Source of the DNA: DASWED01 sp036394995
GTDB taxonomy: Bacteria > Actinomycetota > UBA4738 > JACQTL01
Reading direction: 5' to 3'
Length of the DNA: 35,866 nt
Assembly: GCA_036394995.1 (NCBI GenBank)
Contig: DASWED010000015.1
Span: 1-35,866, forward strand
Below, piece by piece: positions 23,074 through 30,559 of this stretch. Below the pieces are notes generated by a model. The model made no database searches. It saw only the letters and a program-made list of their open reading frames with translations, and was not told where the DNA came from. The translations under genes were made by a program, and so were the position numbers. The stretch's first letter is position 1; each line of letters starts with the position of its first letter.

Positions 23074-23931
23074 TCAGGCTGCGGCCCGCACCGCTGAGAT
23101 CACCTCGCTCGCCAGGCGCTCGGCCTGTTCGTCCTCGCCTGGCCCCGCGATGCACAGGTTCATGGCGGTGAACCCGAGCCCGGCGAACGAGACCAGCCGG
23201 TCGACCAGGGCGTCCGGGGAGCCGGACACGACGTCCGGCGGGAGGTCGGCGCGTTCGTCGATGCGGATGTCCAGGTTGTAGACGAACGTGATCTCCTCGG
23301 GTTGCCGGCCGGCCTCGCGCGCCGCCGCCAGGATGCGATCGCGCATGGGCCCGACGGCCTCCGGCGGCGCGAGCTCGAACGTCGGGATCCACCCGTCGGC
23401 CACCCTGCCGGTCAGGGCCAGGGCGCGGGGGCCGTACGTGCCCACCCAGATCGGGATGCGGTGCGAGGGCTTGGGCTCGAGCTCGGCGCCCTCCGTCCGG
23501 TACAGCCGGCCGTCGAACGTGAACCCGGCCTCGGACCACAGCCCCCGGGCAATGCGGATGGCCTCCTCCAGGCCGTCCACCTTGTCCCGCGGCGACCGCT
23601 CCCCCAGCCCGAACGCCCGGAACTCCTCGTCGCTGTAGCCGCCGCCCATCCCCAGGATGAGCCGCCCGCCCGACAGGCGGTCGAACGACTCCGCCATCTT
23701 CGCCAGCACGGCGGGGTGCCGATACGGCACCGCGAGCACGCGGCTGGCCACCCGGATCCGGGAGGTCGCCGCGGCGATCCACGACAGCATGGTCCACGTC
23801 TCGTATCGGGCGTTGCGGCCGTGCAGGTGGTCGTTCGCCGAGACGAAGTCGTATCCGAGGTCCTCCGCCCTTCTCGCGGCGGCCACCGGGTCACCGTCCG
23901 TCGAGGGCGACACGTTCAGTCCGAACTCCAT
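23074..23931 (-). CDS. LLM-class, probably F420-dependent, oxidoreductase
   Basis: ATG 23931 with GAGGAGG eight bases upstream is preferred; the frame opens at 23958. The 285-aa product has the luciferase-like monooxygenase barrel: MEFGLNVSPS start, ARRAEDLGYDFVSANDHLHG, VASRVLAVPYRHPAVLAKMA, FDRLSGGRLILGMGGGYSDE, then RIPIWVGTYGPRALALTGRVADGW split around the lid region. These are typical of actinobacterial F420-dependent members that move hydride to or from small molecules. Substrate is unknown. It is divergent from a MarR gene across a 117-base gap with palindromes, so MarR control is likely. Confidence 0.85.
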   Translation of the reverse strand: MEFGLNVSPSTDGDPVAAARRAEDLGYDFVSANDHLHGRNARYETWTMLSWIAAATSRIRVASRVLAVPYRHPAVLAKMAESFDRLSGGRLILGMGGGYSDEEFRAFGLGERSPRDKVDGLEEAIRIARGLWSEAGFTFDGRLYRTEGAELEPKPSHRIPIWVGTYGPRALALTGRVADGWIPTFELAPPEAVGPMRDRILAAAREAGRQPEEITFVYNLDIRIDERADLPPDVVSGSPDALVDRLVSFAGLGFTAMNLCIAGPGEDEQAERLASEVISAVRAAA

Positions 23932-23970
23932 CGTCGGGGCCTCCTCACGCGATGCCACTTACTTGACAGA

Positions 23971-23981
23971 GCAATATTTGC
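23971..23981. promoter_or_regulatory. Short palindrome, possible second MarR operator
   Basis: GCAATATTTGC has 4-bp arms GCAA/TTGC around three bases. It shares TTGC/GCAA half-sites with the larger palindrome at 24008-24023, about 40 bases away. It lies downstream of the predicted LLM -10 box. Confidence 0.35.
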
Positions 23982-23993
23982 GGTGCGAACCGA

Positions 23994-24023
23994 AGCATAG
24001 CAGGTCTTTGCTTGTACGTGCAA
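23994..24023 (-). promoter_or_regulatory. Promoter of the LLM oxidoreductase gene
   Basis: On the minus strand TTGCAC (24023-24018) and TATGCT (23999-23994) are separated by 18 bases, a good match to a housekeeping sigma-70 promoter. Transcription would begin about 55 bases before the ATG at 23931. The -35 box lies inside the palindrome at 24008-24023, so a bound repressor would block it. Confidence 0.55.
24008..24023. promoter_or_regulatory. MarR-type operator candidate
   Basis: TTGCTTGTACGTGCAA is a 16-bp imperfect palindrome, symmetric at 12 of 16 positions (TTGC..GTAC..GCAA). This size and AT-rich edge fit MarR-family sites. It covers the LLM -35 box and overlaps a plausible plus-strand promoter (TTGTAC 24012-24017, TAGGTT 24035-24040, 17 bases apart) that would start the MarR mRNA almost at its ATG. 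Confidence 0.5.
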
Positions 24024-24048
24024 ATAACCTGTGCTAGGTTGGAGGGCG

Positions 24049-24501
24049 ATGGCGGAGACCCTGACGGAGAGGGAGATGGCGGCGTGGCAGGCGTTCCTGC
24101 ACGCCCACGAGCGCGTCACCCGGACCCTCGACGCCGAGCTCAGGAACGAGCACCGGCTGGGGTTGAGCGAGTACGACGTCCTCGTCCGCCTGGCCCGCGC
24201 CCCCGGCCGGAGCCTGCGGATGACCGACCTCGCCCGCCGCGTGCTGATGTCTCCGTCCGGGCTCACCCGCGTGGTGGATCGTCTGGCCGATGACGGCCTC
24301 GTCGAACGGTTGCGTGACTCCGAGGACGCCCGCGTGGTGCTCGCCAAGCTCACCGACTCGGGGCGTGCCCGGGTCAGGAGGGCGGCCCGGACCCACCTCC
24401 GGGGCATCCGGGAGCACTTCACCGGGCAGCTCAGTCGGGCCCAGCTCGGCAACGTCGCCTCGGCCTTGGAGACCATCGCTGGCCCCCACGAGCCCCACTG
24501 A
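24049..24501 (+). CDS. MarR-family transcriptional regulator
   Basis: The start is taken as ATG 24049 after GGAGGG, a short spacing; a GTG at 24031 is the alternative. The 150-aa product has the MarR winged helix: GLSEYDVLVRLARAPGRSLR, MTDLARRVLMSPSGLTRVVD (recognition helix), RLADDGLVERLRDSEDARVV (wing), with dimer helices at both ends. Such proteins usually repress their own gene and a divergent partner, releasing DNA on binding a phenolic or other ligand. The divergent LLM oxidoreductase is the obvious target, with a palindrome between them. If the promoter at 24012-24040 is real, the mRNA would be nearly leaderless. Confidence 0.88.
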   Translation: MAETLTEREMAAWQAFLHAHERVTRTLDAELRNEHRLGLSEYDVLVRLARAPGRSLRMTDLARRVLMSPSGLTRVVDRLADDGLVERLRDSEDARVVLAKLTDSGRARVRRAARTHLRGIREHFTGQLSRAQLGNVASALETIAGPHEPH

Positions 24502-24553
24502 CGGCACCGGCCGCCGTCCCACCGCCCACGGAATCACATCGATCGGTGGCACC

Positions 24554-25006
24554 ATGTGGGGCATGCGGAGGTTCGTCCTGATTGCCACCGTCGCGGTCGG
24601 GCTGGTGGCGTGCTCGCACACCGGCCGGGACGCCGGGTCGACGGCGCGGATCGAGACGTCGGGCGGTCCGGTGGTGGTCCACGTGGCGGTGGCGGACACG
24701 CCGGCTGCCCGCGAGCGGGGCCTGATGAACGTGCGGGACCTCGCCCCCGACGGCGGGATGGCGTTCGTGTTCGACGACCCGTCGTCGTCGGCCTTCTGGA
24801 TGAAGGACACGCCGCTGCCGCTGTCGATCGCGTTCTGGGGGCGGGACCGGCGGATCGCTGCGATCATGGACATGGCCCCGTGCCGGGCCGGCCCGTGCCC
24901 CACGTACCGGCCCGACCGGCCGTTCGTGGGGGCCCTGGAGGTCCACCGGGGGTTCTTCGCCGAACACGCCGTGGAGGTGGGAGACAGGATTGCGCTCGTT
25001 CGATGA
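24554..25006 (+). CDS. DUF192 lipoprotein
   Basis: The 150-aa product has a lipoprotein-type signal (FVLIATVAVGLVAC-SH). The mature part is a complete DUF192 domain: VADTPAARERGLMNVRDLAP, GMAFVFDDPSSSAFWMKDT, PLPLSIAFWGRDRRI and a VGALEVHRGFF block before AVEVGDRIAL. DUF192 is common and structurally known but has no settled activity. ATG 24554 is the likely start; ATG 24563 is possible. The next gene overlaps its 3' end by 17 bases, so they form a pair. Confidence 0.85.
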   Translation: MWGMRRFVLIATVAVGLVACSHTGRDAGSTARIETSGGPVVVHVAVADTPAARERGLMNVRDLAPDGGMAFVFDDPSSSAFWMKDTPLPLSIAFWGRDRRIAAIMDMAPCRAGPCPTYRPDRPFVGALEVHRGFFAEHAVEVGDRIALVR

Positions 25007-25349
25007 GGTCGGAGACGTCGACGAGTTCGACGAGGGATGCCTGCTGTGCCGGGCCGAACAGGTCACGCCGTGGCACTTCGAGGACGAGGAGTGCTGGGTG
25101 GCCGACTGCCTGGTGTGCGCCACGCCCATGATCGTGTGGCGTCGCCATGGGCTCCCCCACGACGACCTGGAGCGGGACCTGCTGGAGCGGCTGTCGTCGG
25201 TGGCCGCCGAACGCTACCCGCGGGGCTTCTGGATCGACGGCGAGCGTCGCCGGATCCCCGACCACTGGCACGCCCACGCCCGCCCGGCCGGCGGGTTCTT
25301 CGACCCGGCGAGCGACCTGTACGGCAAGGGCTGGGGTCGCCGGGGCTGA
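24990..25349 (+). CDS. Small HIT-like protein with cysteine pairs
   Basis: The 119-aa frame starts with TTG 24990, preceded by GGGAG, and overlaps the DUF192 gene by 17 bases. It has an N-terminal CLLCRAE, reminiscent of CxxC in HIT-family proteins, then CWVADCLVCATPMIVWRRHG, and ends with IPDHWHAHARP. HWHAHA fits the histidine triad HxHxHx of HIT nucleotide hydrolases. The protein is shorter than classical HIT enzymes, and the cysteines could bind zinc. I recall similar small actinobacterial proteins annotated as hypothetical. Enzymatic activity is an inference from the triad. Confidence 0.7.
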   Translation: MRSFDEVGDVDEFDEGCLLCRAEQVTPWHFEDEECWVADCLVCATPMIVWRRHGLPHDDLERDLLERLSSVAAERYPRGFWIDGERRRIPDHWHAHARPAGGFFDPASDLYGKGWGRRG

Positions 25350-25361
25350 TCCGGGGCCTCG

Positions 25362-26606
25362 TCAGGCACCCAGCGAGCGGAGGTCCACCGACTGGTCCCG
25401 GAGGGCGGCCGGGTCCACCTTCGCTCCGGCCCGGATGAGCTCGGTGGCCCCCCGGAGCTCGCGGCCGCGATTCAGGGCCACGGCCGCCCGGACCGCCCCG
25501 CCCTCCAGGTAGAACCCCACGAAGCTCCGTTCCTCCGGCGACCCCCGGACCTCGAACCCGTCCCAGGTCCGGTGCCACCCCAGGACCTGCACGTTGTGCT
25601 CGTACTGGTTCGACCAGAACCACGGGAGCTCGGCGTAGGGCCGGCCCTCCCCCGCCGCGGCGAGCCCCGCGGCCTGCCCGTGGCGGATCGCGTGGTGCCA
25701 GTGCTCCACTCTGATCCGGCGTCCCGCGGCCGGGTAGGGGAAGGAGGCCACGTCGCCCGCCGCCAGCACGTCCGGCGTCCCGGTGCCGCACCACTCGTCC
25801 ACCGCCACCCCCCCGCTCTCCACCGTCAGCCCGGCCTCCGCGGCCACCTCCACGTTCGCCACCACGCCCACTCCGACCACCGCGAAGTCGCATTCGATCC
25901 CCTGCCCGGAGTCGGTGACGGCCCGCTCCACCCGCCCGTTCGATCCCTCGAACGCGGCCACGCGGGCCCCCCGGACCAGGTGCACGCCGTGCTCCGTGTG
26001 GATCGCCGCCAGGACCGCGGACACCTCGGGGCCCAGCACGCGGTCGAGGGGCCCGCCGCCGGTGAGCACCGCGGTGACCTCCAGGCCGAGGGACCGGAGC
26101 GACGCCGCCACCTCCGAGCCGATGAACCCCATCCCGACGATCACGACCCTGCTCCCCGGGTGGGCCTGCCGCCGGATCCGCTCGGCGTCCTCCACCGTCC
26201 GGAGGTCCAGGACCCCCGCGAGCTCCTCGCCCGGGACCCCCGGCGGCCGGTTCCGGGAGCCCGTGGCCAGGATGAGGCGGTCGTACGGCAGGGCCTCGCC
26301 GCCCGCCAGCCGGACCTCGCGCGCCGCCGGGTCGATGGCAACAGCGACGGCGGGGTTCCTGAGCTCGATCCCCAGGCGTTCGTACTCGTCCGCCGGCCGG
26401 AGCAGGGCCTGTTCGAACACCCGCTCGCCGCGGAGGAACTCCTTCGACATCGGCGGCCGCGCGTACGGTGGGTGGGCCTCGGAGCCGACGAGGACCACCT
26501 CGCCGTCGAACCCCGCCTCCCGGAGGGCCAGGGCGGCGCTCCCCCCGGCCAGGCCGGCGCCCACGATCACCACGCGGGAGGGCCCGCCGCGCATGCCGCC
26601 CGTCAC
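25362..26606 (-). CDS. FAD-dependent ferredoxin-reductase-like oxidoreductase
   Basis: The 414-aa product has an FAD-binding Rossmann motif (VVIVGAGLAGGSAALALREA), an ATGSRNRPP loop, a second NAD(P)-binding Rossmann motif (RVVIVGMGFIGSEVAASL), the FAD-contact motif DVLAAGDVASF and the C-terminal reductase domain (WFWSNQYEHNVQVLGW). This is the layout of ferredoxin/rubredoxin/putidaredoxin reductases that move electrons from NAD(P)H to iron-sulfur partners. The start is GTG 26606 or ATG 26594, neither with a good ribosome site. It lies 28 bases after the USP-Rieske gene, so that Rieske domain is a natural partner. It is the last gene of the redox operon. Confidence 0.88.
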   Translation of the reverse strand: MTGGMRGGPSRVVIVGAGLAGGSAALALREAGFDGEVVLVGSEAHPPYARPPMSKEFLRGERVFEQALLRPADEYERLGIELRNPAVAVAIDPAAREVRLAGGEALPYDRLILATGSRNRPPGVPGEELAGVLDLRTVEDAERIRRQAHPGSRVVIVGMGFIGSEVAASLRSLGLEVTAVLTGGGPLDRVLGPEVSAVLAAIHTEHGVHLVRGARVAAFEGSNGRVERAVTDSGQGIECDFAVVGVGVVANVEVAAEAGLTVESGGVAVDEWCGTGTPDVLAAGDVASFPYPAAGRRIRVEHWHHAIRHGQAAGLAAAGEGRPYAELPWFWSNQYEHNVQVLGWHRTWDGFEVRGSPEERSFVGFYLEGGAVRAAVALNRGRELRGATELIRAGAKVDPAALRDQSVDLRSLGA

Positions 26607-26634
26607 GCCGGCCGGCGCCCGGCGGGCGCCCGAC

Positions 26635-27672
26635 TCATACGGGATCCAGGTCCTTCTGGGCCGGGCCGTGGATCACGTGGCCGTCGAAGTCGTAGCGCGA
26701 TCCGTGACACGGGCAGTCCCACGTCCGTTCGGCCTCGTTCCAGTCCACGGTGCACCCCATGTGCGTGCACCGCGGCGACACCGCGTGCAGGGCCCCCTGC
26801 TCGTCGAGGTACGCGGCCACCTTGGCCCCGCCGGACAGGACCACCCCGCCATGGCCGGGCCGGAGGTCCTCCACGGTCCGCCCCACGGTTCGGATCACCA
26901 GGACGTCGCCCCGCCCGGAGTGCGCCACCTCGTTCGGCACCGAGCTCAGGAGGTACCGGCGCGGCCCCGACATGCCCTTGTTCCCGACCACCAGGAGGTC
27001 GGCCCCGGCCTCCCTGGCCGCCCGGCAGATCACCCTGGCCGGTTCGCCGTCCGCGAACACGCGGGGGTTGACGGTGGTCCGTCCGATCCGGCTCTTCGCC
27101 GTGTCCTCCAGCGCGATGGCGCCCAGGATGGCGTCGCCCACGTACACCAGCGTCACCTCGGCCCGGACCATCATGGCCAGCTCGAACGCCTTGCTGGCGG
27201 CCTCGGACGCGGTCGGCGAGCCGTCGGTCCCCACCACCATGTGTGTCCACAGGCCCTCGGCCCGGTCCACGGGCTCGTCGTGGTGGGTGGTCTTCACGAT
27301 GAGCACGTCGCACGGCGCGTTGTGGGCCACGCGGTCCGGCACGGCGTTCAGGCTGAACCGGCGGGCCTTCCCCATGCCCTTGTTCCCCACCACGATGAGG
27401 TCGGCCTCGCGCCGCTTGGCCAGGTCCACCAGCACGGCCGAGCCCTCCCCGATCTGTCCCTCGATGCTCACCCGGAGCCCGTCGCGGGCCACGCTGTCCT
27501 TGGCGTAGCCCATGACCTCCCGGGCGGTCTCCGCGTCGAGGTGCGGCGGCTCCCAGCCCATGGCGATGAGCAGGTCGGCGTCGCACCGGGCGGCCAGGCG
27601 CGCCGCCACCGACACCGCGACAGCCGCCGTCTCCGACCCGTCGGTCCCCACCAGGATCCGCTTGTAGCCCAT
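26635..27672 (-). CDS. Fusion: two universal-stress-protein domains plus a Rieske [2Fe-2S] domain
   Basis: ATG 27672 follows GGGAGGATAGGGG. The 345-aa product has USP domain 1 (residues 3-128: ILVGTDGSETA, VVGNKGMGKARR), USP domain 2 (143-262: MVVGTDGSPTASEA, VVGNKGMSGPRR) and a C-terminal Rieske domain (about 275-345). The Rieske has both cluster motifs intact: CTHMGC (C302, H304) and CPCHGS (C320, H323). In the USP ATP loops, G-x2-G is kept while the last G-S is N-A in domain 1 and S-S in domain 2, so nucleotide binding may be changed. No signal peptide is seen; it is cytoplasmic. The fusion couples an adenine-nucleotide sensing fold to an electron carrier. Its start is 4 bases after the cupredoxin gene stop. 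Confidence 0.9.
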   Translation of the reverse strand: MGYKRILVGTDGSETAAVAVSVAARLAARCDADLLIAMGWEPPHLDAETAREVMGYAKDSVARDGLRVSIEGQIGEGSAVLVDLAKRREADLIVVGNKGMGKARRFSLNAVPDRVAHNAPCDVLIVKTTHHDEPVDRAEGLWTHMVVGTDGSPTASEAASKAFELAMMVRAEVTLVYVGDAILGAIALEDTAKSRIGRTTVNPRVFADGEPARVICRAAREAGADLLVVGNKGMSGPRRYLLSSVPNEVAHSGRGDVLVIRTVGRTVEDLRPGHGGVVLSGGAKVAAYLDEQGALHAVSPRCTHMGCTVDWNEAERTWDCPCHGSRYDFDGHVIHGPAQKDLDPV

Positions 27673-27676
27673 GCCC

Positions 27677-28525
27677 CTATCCTCCCGAGGGGGACGGTGC
27701 CCCGGAGCCCGACCCCGCCGGGCTCGGCTGCACGGCCTCCACCCTGAACTCACCCTTCATGAACGTGTGCACGTCGCACTGGAACGAGTACGTCCCTTCC
27801 TTGAGGGCCCGCACGTGATACGTCTCGGTCTTCGCCCCCTGGAAGATCTCGCCCCGGAACAGGTTGGTCTGCCCGTCGTAGATGGCCACGTTGTGGGAGT
27901 CCGTGTCCTCGTTGTCGAACACGATCTCGAACGGCTGCCCGGCCGGAGCGGCCAGGCAGTCGGTGTCGAAGGCGTCGCCGGAGGCCGAGACCCGGATCGT
28001 GGCGGCCGGCCGGCATCCCTCGGCCTGCGTCCCTCCCTCGCCGCTCTGGCCCTGCCCGAAGGCGGGCTTCATCACCATCATGTAGAGGATGGCCGCCAGC
28101 CCCACGAGCCCGATGGCGGCCACGGAGATCGACCGGGTCTCCCGCAGGACCCCGTCGAACTGCTCGGCGGTGACGGCCTCGGAGCCGCCGGCCATCGCGC
28201 GGGCCACCACCCCGACCCGCCGGTAGTACGGCCTGGCCATCCCCAGCATCGCGGCCGACGTCAGCACCAGCACGCCCACCGAGGCCCAGATCCAGGACTT
28301 CCCCCACAGGTGGCCCGTCGCGACCGCCGCGAACCCGCCGACCAGCAGGATCCCCAGGCCCATGTAGAAGCCCTGGACCGACGTCCCCGACAGCTCGAGC
28401 AGCGCAACCACCTTGTGGGGGTCGCGCTCCTTGCGCAGCCGGAACTGCACTCCCACGGAGACGCCGTGGGCCAGCAGGAACACGAACACGCCCGTCAGAT
28501 GGACGAGCACCCACCAGTTGAACAT
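27677..28525 (-). CDS. Membrane-anchored cupredoxin (four-helix N-terminus plus type 1 copper domain)
   Basis: ATG 28525 is preferred because the frame then starts with MFNWWVLVHLTGVFVFLLAHG, a membrane helix; a GTG at 28540 is possible. The 282-aa product has four membrane helices (about 4-24, 52-70, 77-96, 133-152), like small CopD/DUF2269-type proteins, then a short linker and an external cupredoxin domain (about 180-265). Type 1 copper ligands are visible: H211 in DSHNVAIYD, and C250, H253 and M256 in FQCDVHTFMKG. The tail is Pro/Ser/Gly-rich. It could pass electrons between the membrane and an outer partner. It is first in an operon with the USP-Rieske fusion and the FAD reductase. Confidence 0.85.
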   Translation of the reverse strand: MFNWWVLVHLTGVFVFLLAHGVSVGVQFRLRKERDPHKVVALLELSGTSVQGFYMGLGILLVGGFAAVATGHLWGKSWIWASVGVLVLTSAAMLGMARPYYRRVGVVARAMAGGSEAVTAEQFDGVLRETRSISVAAIGLVGLAAILYMMVMKPAFGQGQSGEGGTQAEGCRPAATIRVSASGDAFDTDCLAAPAGQPFEIVFDNEDTDSHNVAIYDGQTNLFRGEIFQGAKTETYHVRALKEGTYSFQCDVHTFMKGEFRVEAVQPSPAGSGSGAPSPSGG

Positions 28526-28540
28526 CCGAGTCCCGAACAC

Positions 28541-29107
28541 CTCCAGGCCCGATCAGCTGGGCCGTCGATCGAGGTCGCGCGTCAGTCGTGGGATGTTCTC
28601 AGAAACTCGGCGCGGGGCATCGTCGCCTGGCTCTGGCACCATCGCGTCGGCCGCGACGGCCGGTCGACGGCGACTACGCGATGGCACCGAACGCCTGACG
28701 TGCCTGCCCGTGGGCCGCCCGGCGATCTCCATGTCGCGCTGCGATGCCCAGACCGGTCCACCGACGTAATCCCCACCCACCGATTCCCCCGTCCGAGCGG
28801 GCCCACGGACATTGCCGAACCGTAGCAAGGACGCAACCGCAGCAAAGATCCTCACCCAGCCCGTCTCGGGCAGCGCGTCACCCTCGGGGAGGTCCCTGAG
28901 CCCCAGGTCCTGCCGAACGATGTCGACGACGACGTCCTTCGGCCACCGCCGCCCGGTCGTCTCGCTGGGGTCCAGCCTGGCCTCCCTGGCCGTTGAGCCA
29001 GGCCATTCTGCCATCGCGGTCCCTGCAACCGAATCCCGGGCTCGCGCGTCCTGAAGTCGACGCGGAGGCAAACCGCTCCGCCGCGCCTGTGCCAGAAGGA
29101 GGGTCTG
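28541..29107. other. Intergenic stretch between the redox operon and the eight-repeat propeller gene
   Basis: About 565 bases without a supported gene. It should carry divergent promoters for the cupredoxin operon (leftward) and the propeller gene (rightward). Open frames on both strands lack recognisable domains. No confident promoter boxes or hairpins were picked. Confidence 0.5.
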
Positions 29108-30520
29108 ATGCGTGGATCGCGCGCTCGTTCGGTGCTCGTGGCCATCTCCGCGGTCATCATGTGCTTGGGGGGGGTCCATCCGGCGGCCGGAGCGGCGACG
29201 GCCACACCGGGCCACGCACTGTGGGCGAAGCGGTACAACGGGCCGGGGAACGGCGACGACGTGGGCCACGCAGTGGTGGTGAGCCCCGACGCTTCCGCGG
29301 TGTTCGTGACCGGATCCGCCGTCGGGGCGACGAGCCTGGACTACGTCACCGTGGCCTACTCGGCGTCCACCGGGGCGAAGCTGTGGCTGAGTCGCTACGA
29401 CGGCCCGGCGAACGACGTGGACTTCGCGAACGCCATCGCGGTGAGCCCGGACGGGACCACCGTGTTCGTGACCGGGGCGAGCCCCGGGTCGGGGAGCGAC
29501 GACGACTACGCCACCGTGGCCTACGCCGCTGGCACCGGCGCGCAGCTGTGGGCGAAGCGCTACAACGGGCCCGGGAACGGTGACGACGAAGCCAGTGACG
29601 TCGGGCTGAGCCCGGACGGGGCCACCGTGTTCGTCACCGGATCGAGCGCCGGAACGGCGAGCGACCACGACTACGCCACCGTGGCCTACGCGGCCTCCAC
29701 CGGGGAGAGGCTGTGGGCGAAGCGATACAACGGGCCGGGGAACGGCTTCGACGTGGCTCACGCGTTGGTCGTGAGCCCGGACGGGGCCACCGTGTTCGTC
29801 ACCGGATCGAGCGACGGATCCAACCCGGGCGGCGACTACGCCACCCTGGCCTATGCCGCTGCCACCGGGGCCAGGCAGTGGGTGAAGCGGTACGACGGCC
29901 CGGCGCACGACGTCGACTACGGCTACGCTCTGGCGCCGAGTCCGGACGGGTCCACCCTGTTCGTGACGGGATACAGCTCCGCATCGAACTCCGCCGACTT
30001 CGTCACCTTCGCCTACGCCGCCTCCACCGGGGCCAGGCTGTGGGTGCAGCGGTACGACGGGCCGGGGCACTTCTTCGACTTCACGCGCGGCCTTGGCGTC
30101 AGCCCGGACGGGTCCACGGTGTTCGTGACCGGACAGAGCTTCGGCTCCCTGAGCGACTCCGACTACGCCACCGTTGCCTACGACGCCTCGACGGGGGCGC
30201 AGCTGTGGCTGAAGCGGTACGACGGCCCGGCGGGCTGTTGCGACGCCCCCAGGGACCTGGGCGTGAGCCCGGACGGGTCCGCCGTCTTCGTGACCGGGGC
30301 AAGCCCCGGACCCGGGAGCGGCTACGACTACGCCACCGTGGCCTACGCCGCCTCCACCGGCGCCCGGATGTGGCTGAGGCGATACGACGGCCCGGTCAAC
30401 AGGTTCGACGCGGCCGAGGCCCTGGCGGTGAGCCCGAACGGGTCCGCGGTGTTCGTGACCGGGGAGAGCCACGGATCGCCCAGCTACGACTACGCGACGG
30501 TGGCCTACAGCCTGACGTGA
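29108..30520 (+). CDS. Secreted beta-propeller of eight near-identical repeats
   Basis: ATG 29108 follows AAGGAGGG. The 470-aa product has a signal peptide (VLVAISAVIMCLGG, cleavage near AAGA) and then eight repeats of about 54 residues. Each has a W-x-K/S-RY-D/N-GP start, a VSPDG-x-x-VFVTG strand pair and a DYATVAY-x-ASTGA end. The regular VFVTG plus PDG turn is typical of SBBP/PQQ-like propellers. No catalytic residues or metal sites stand out. Repeat DNA is also very similar, pointing to recent internal duplication or gene conversion. It is convergent with the FG-GAP gene across 39 bases. A surface or matrix binding role is inferred. Confidence 0.88.
   Translation: MRGSRARSVLVAISAVIMCLGGVHPAAGAATATPGHALWAKRYNGPGNGDDVGHAVVVSPDASAVFVTGSAVGATSLDYVTVAYSASTGAKLWLSRYDGPANDVDFANAIAVSPDGTTVFVTGASPGSGSDDDYATVAYAAGTGAQLWAKRYNGPGNGDDEASDVGLSPDGATVFVTGSSAGTASDHDYATVAYAASTGERLWAKRYNGPGNGFDVAHALVVSPDGATVFVTGSSDGSNPGGDYATLAYAAATGARQWVKRYDGPAHDVDYGYALAPSPDGSTLFVTGYSSASNSADFVTFAYAASTGARLWVQRYDGPGHFFDFTRGLGVSPDGSTVFVTGQSFGSLSDSDYATVAYDASTGAQLWLKRYDGPAGCCDAPRDLGVSPDGSAVFVTGASPGPGSGYDYATVAYAASTGARMWLRRYDGPVNRFDAAEALAVSPNGSAVFVTGESHGSPSYDYATVAYSLT
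29221..30510 (+). repeat. Eight in-frame DNA repeats of about 160 bp
   Basis: The repeats encode the propeller blades described for the gene. Stretches such as GTGTTCGTGACCGG, GAGCCCGGACGGG and CTACGCCACCGTGGCCTACG recur almost unchanged in most units. Copy number could vary between strains, and assemblies may collapse here. Confidence 0.8.
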
Positions 30521-30559
30521 TCCGCGGTCACGGACAGCGACAGGACCGGAGACGATCGC

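Noticed and set aside
23963..23968. Perfect TTGACA as a promoter for the MarR gene
   Set aside because: No -10-like hexamer lies 16-18 bases downstream on that strand.
29221..30510. Regular repeats considered as a CRISPR array
   Set aside because: Units are about 160 bp, in frame and encode propeller blades; there are no unique spacers of constant length.
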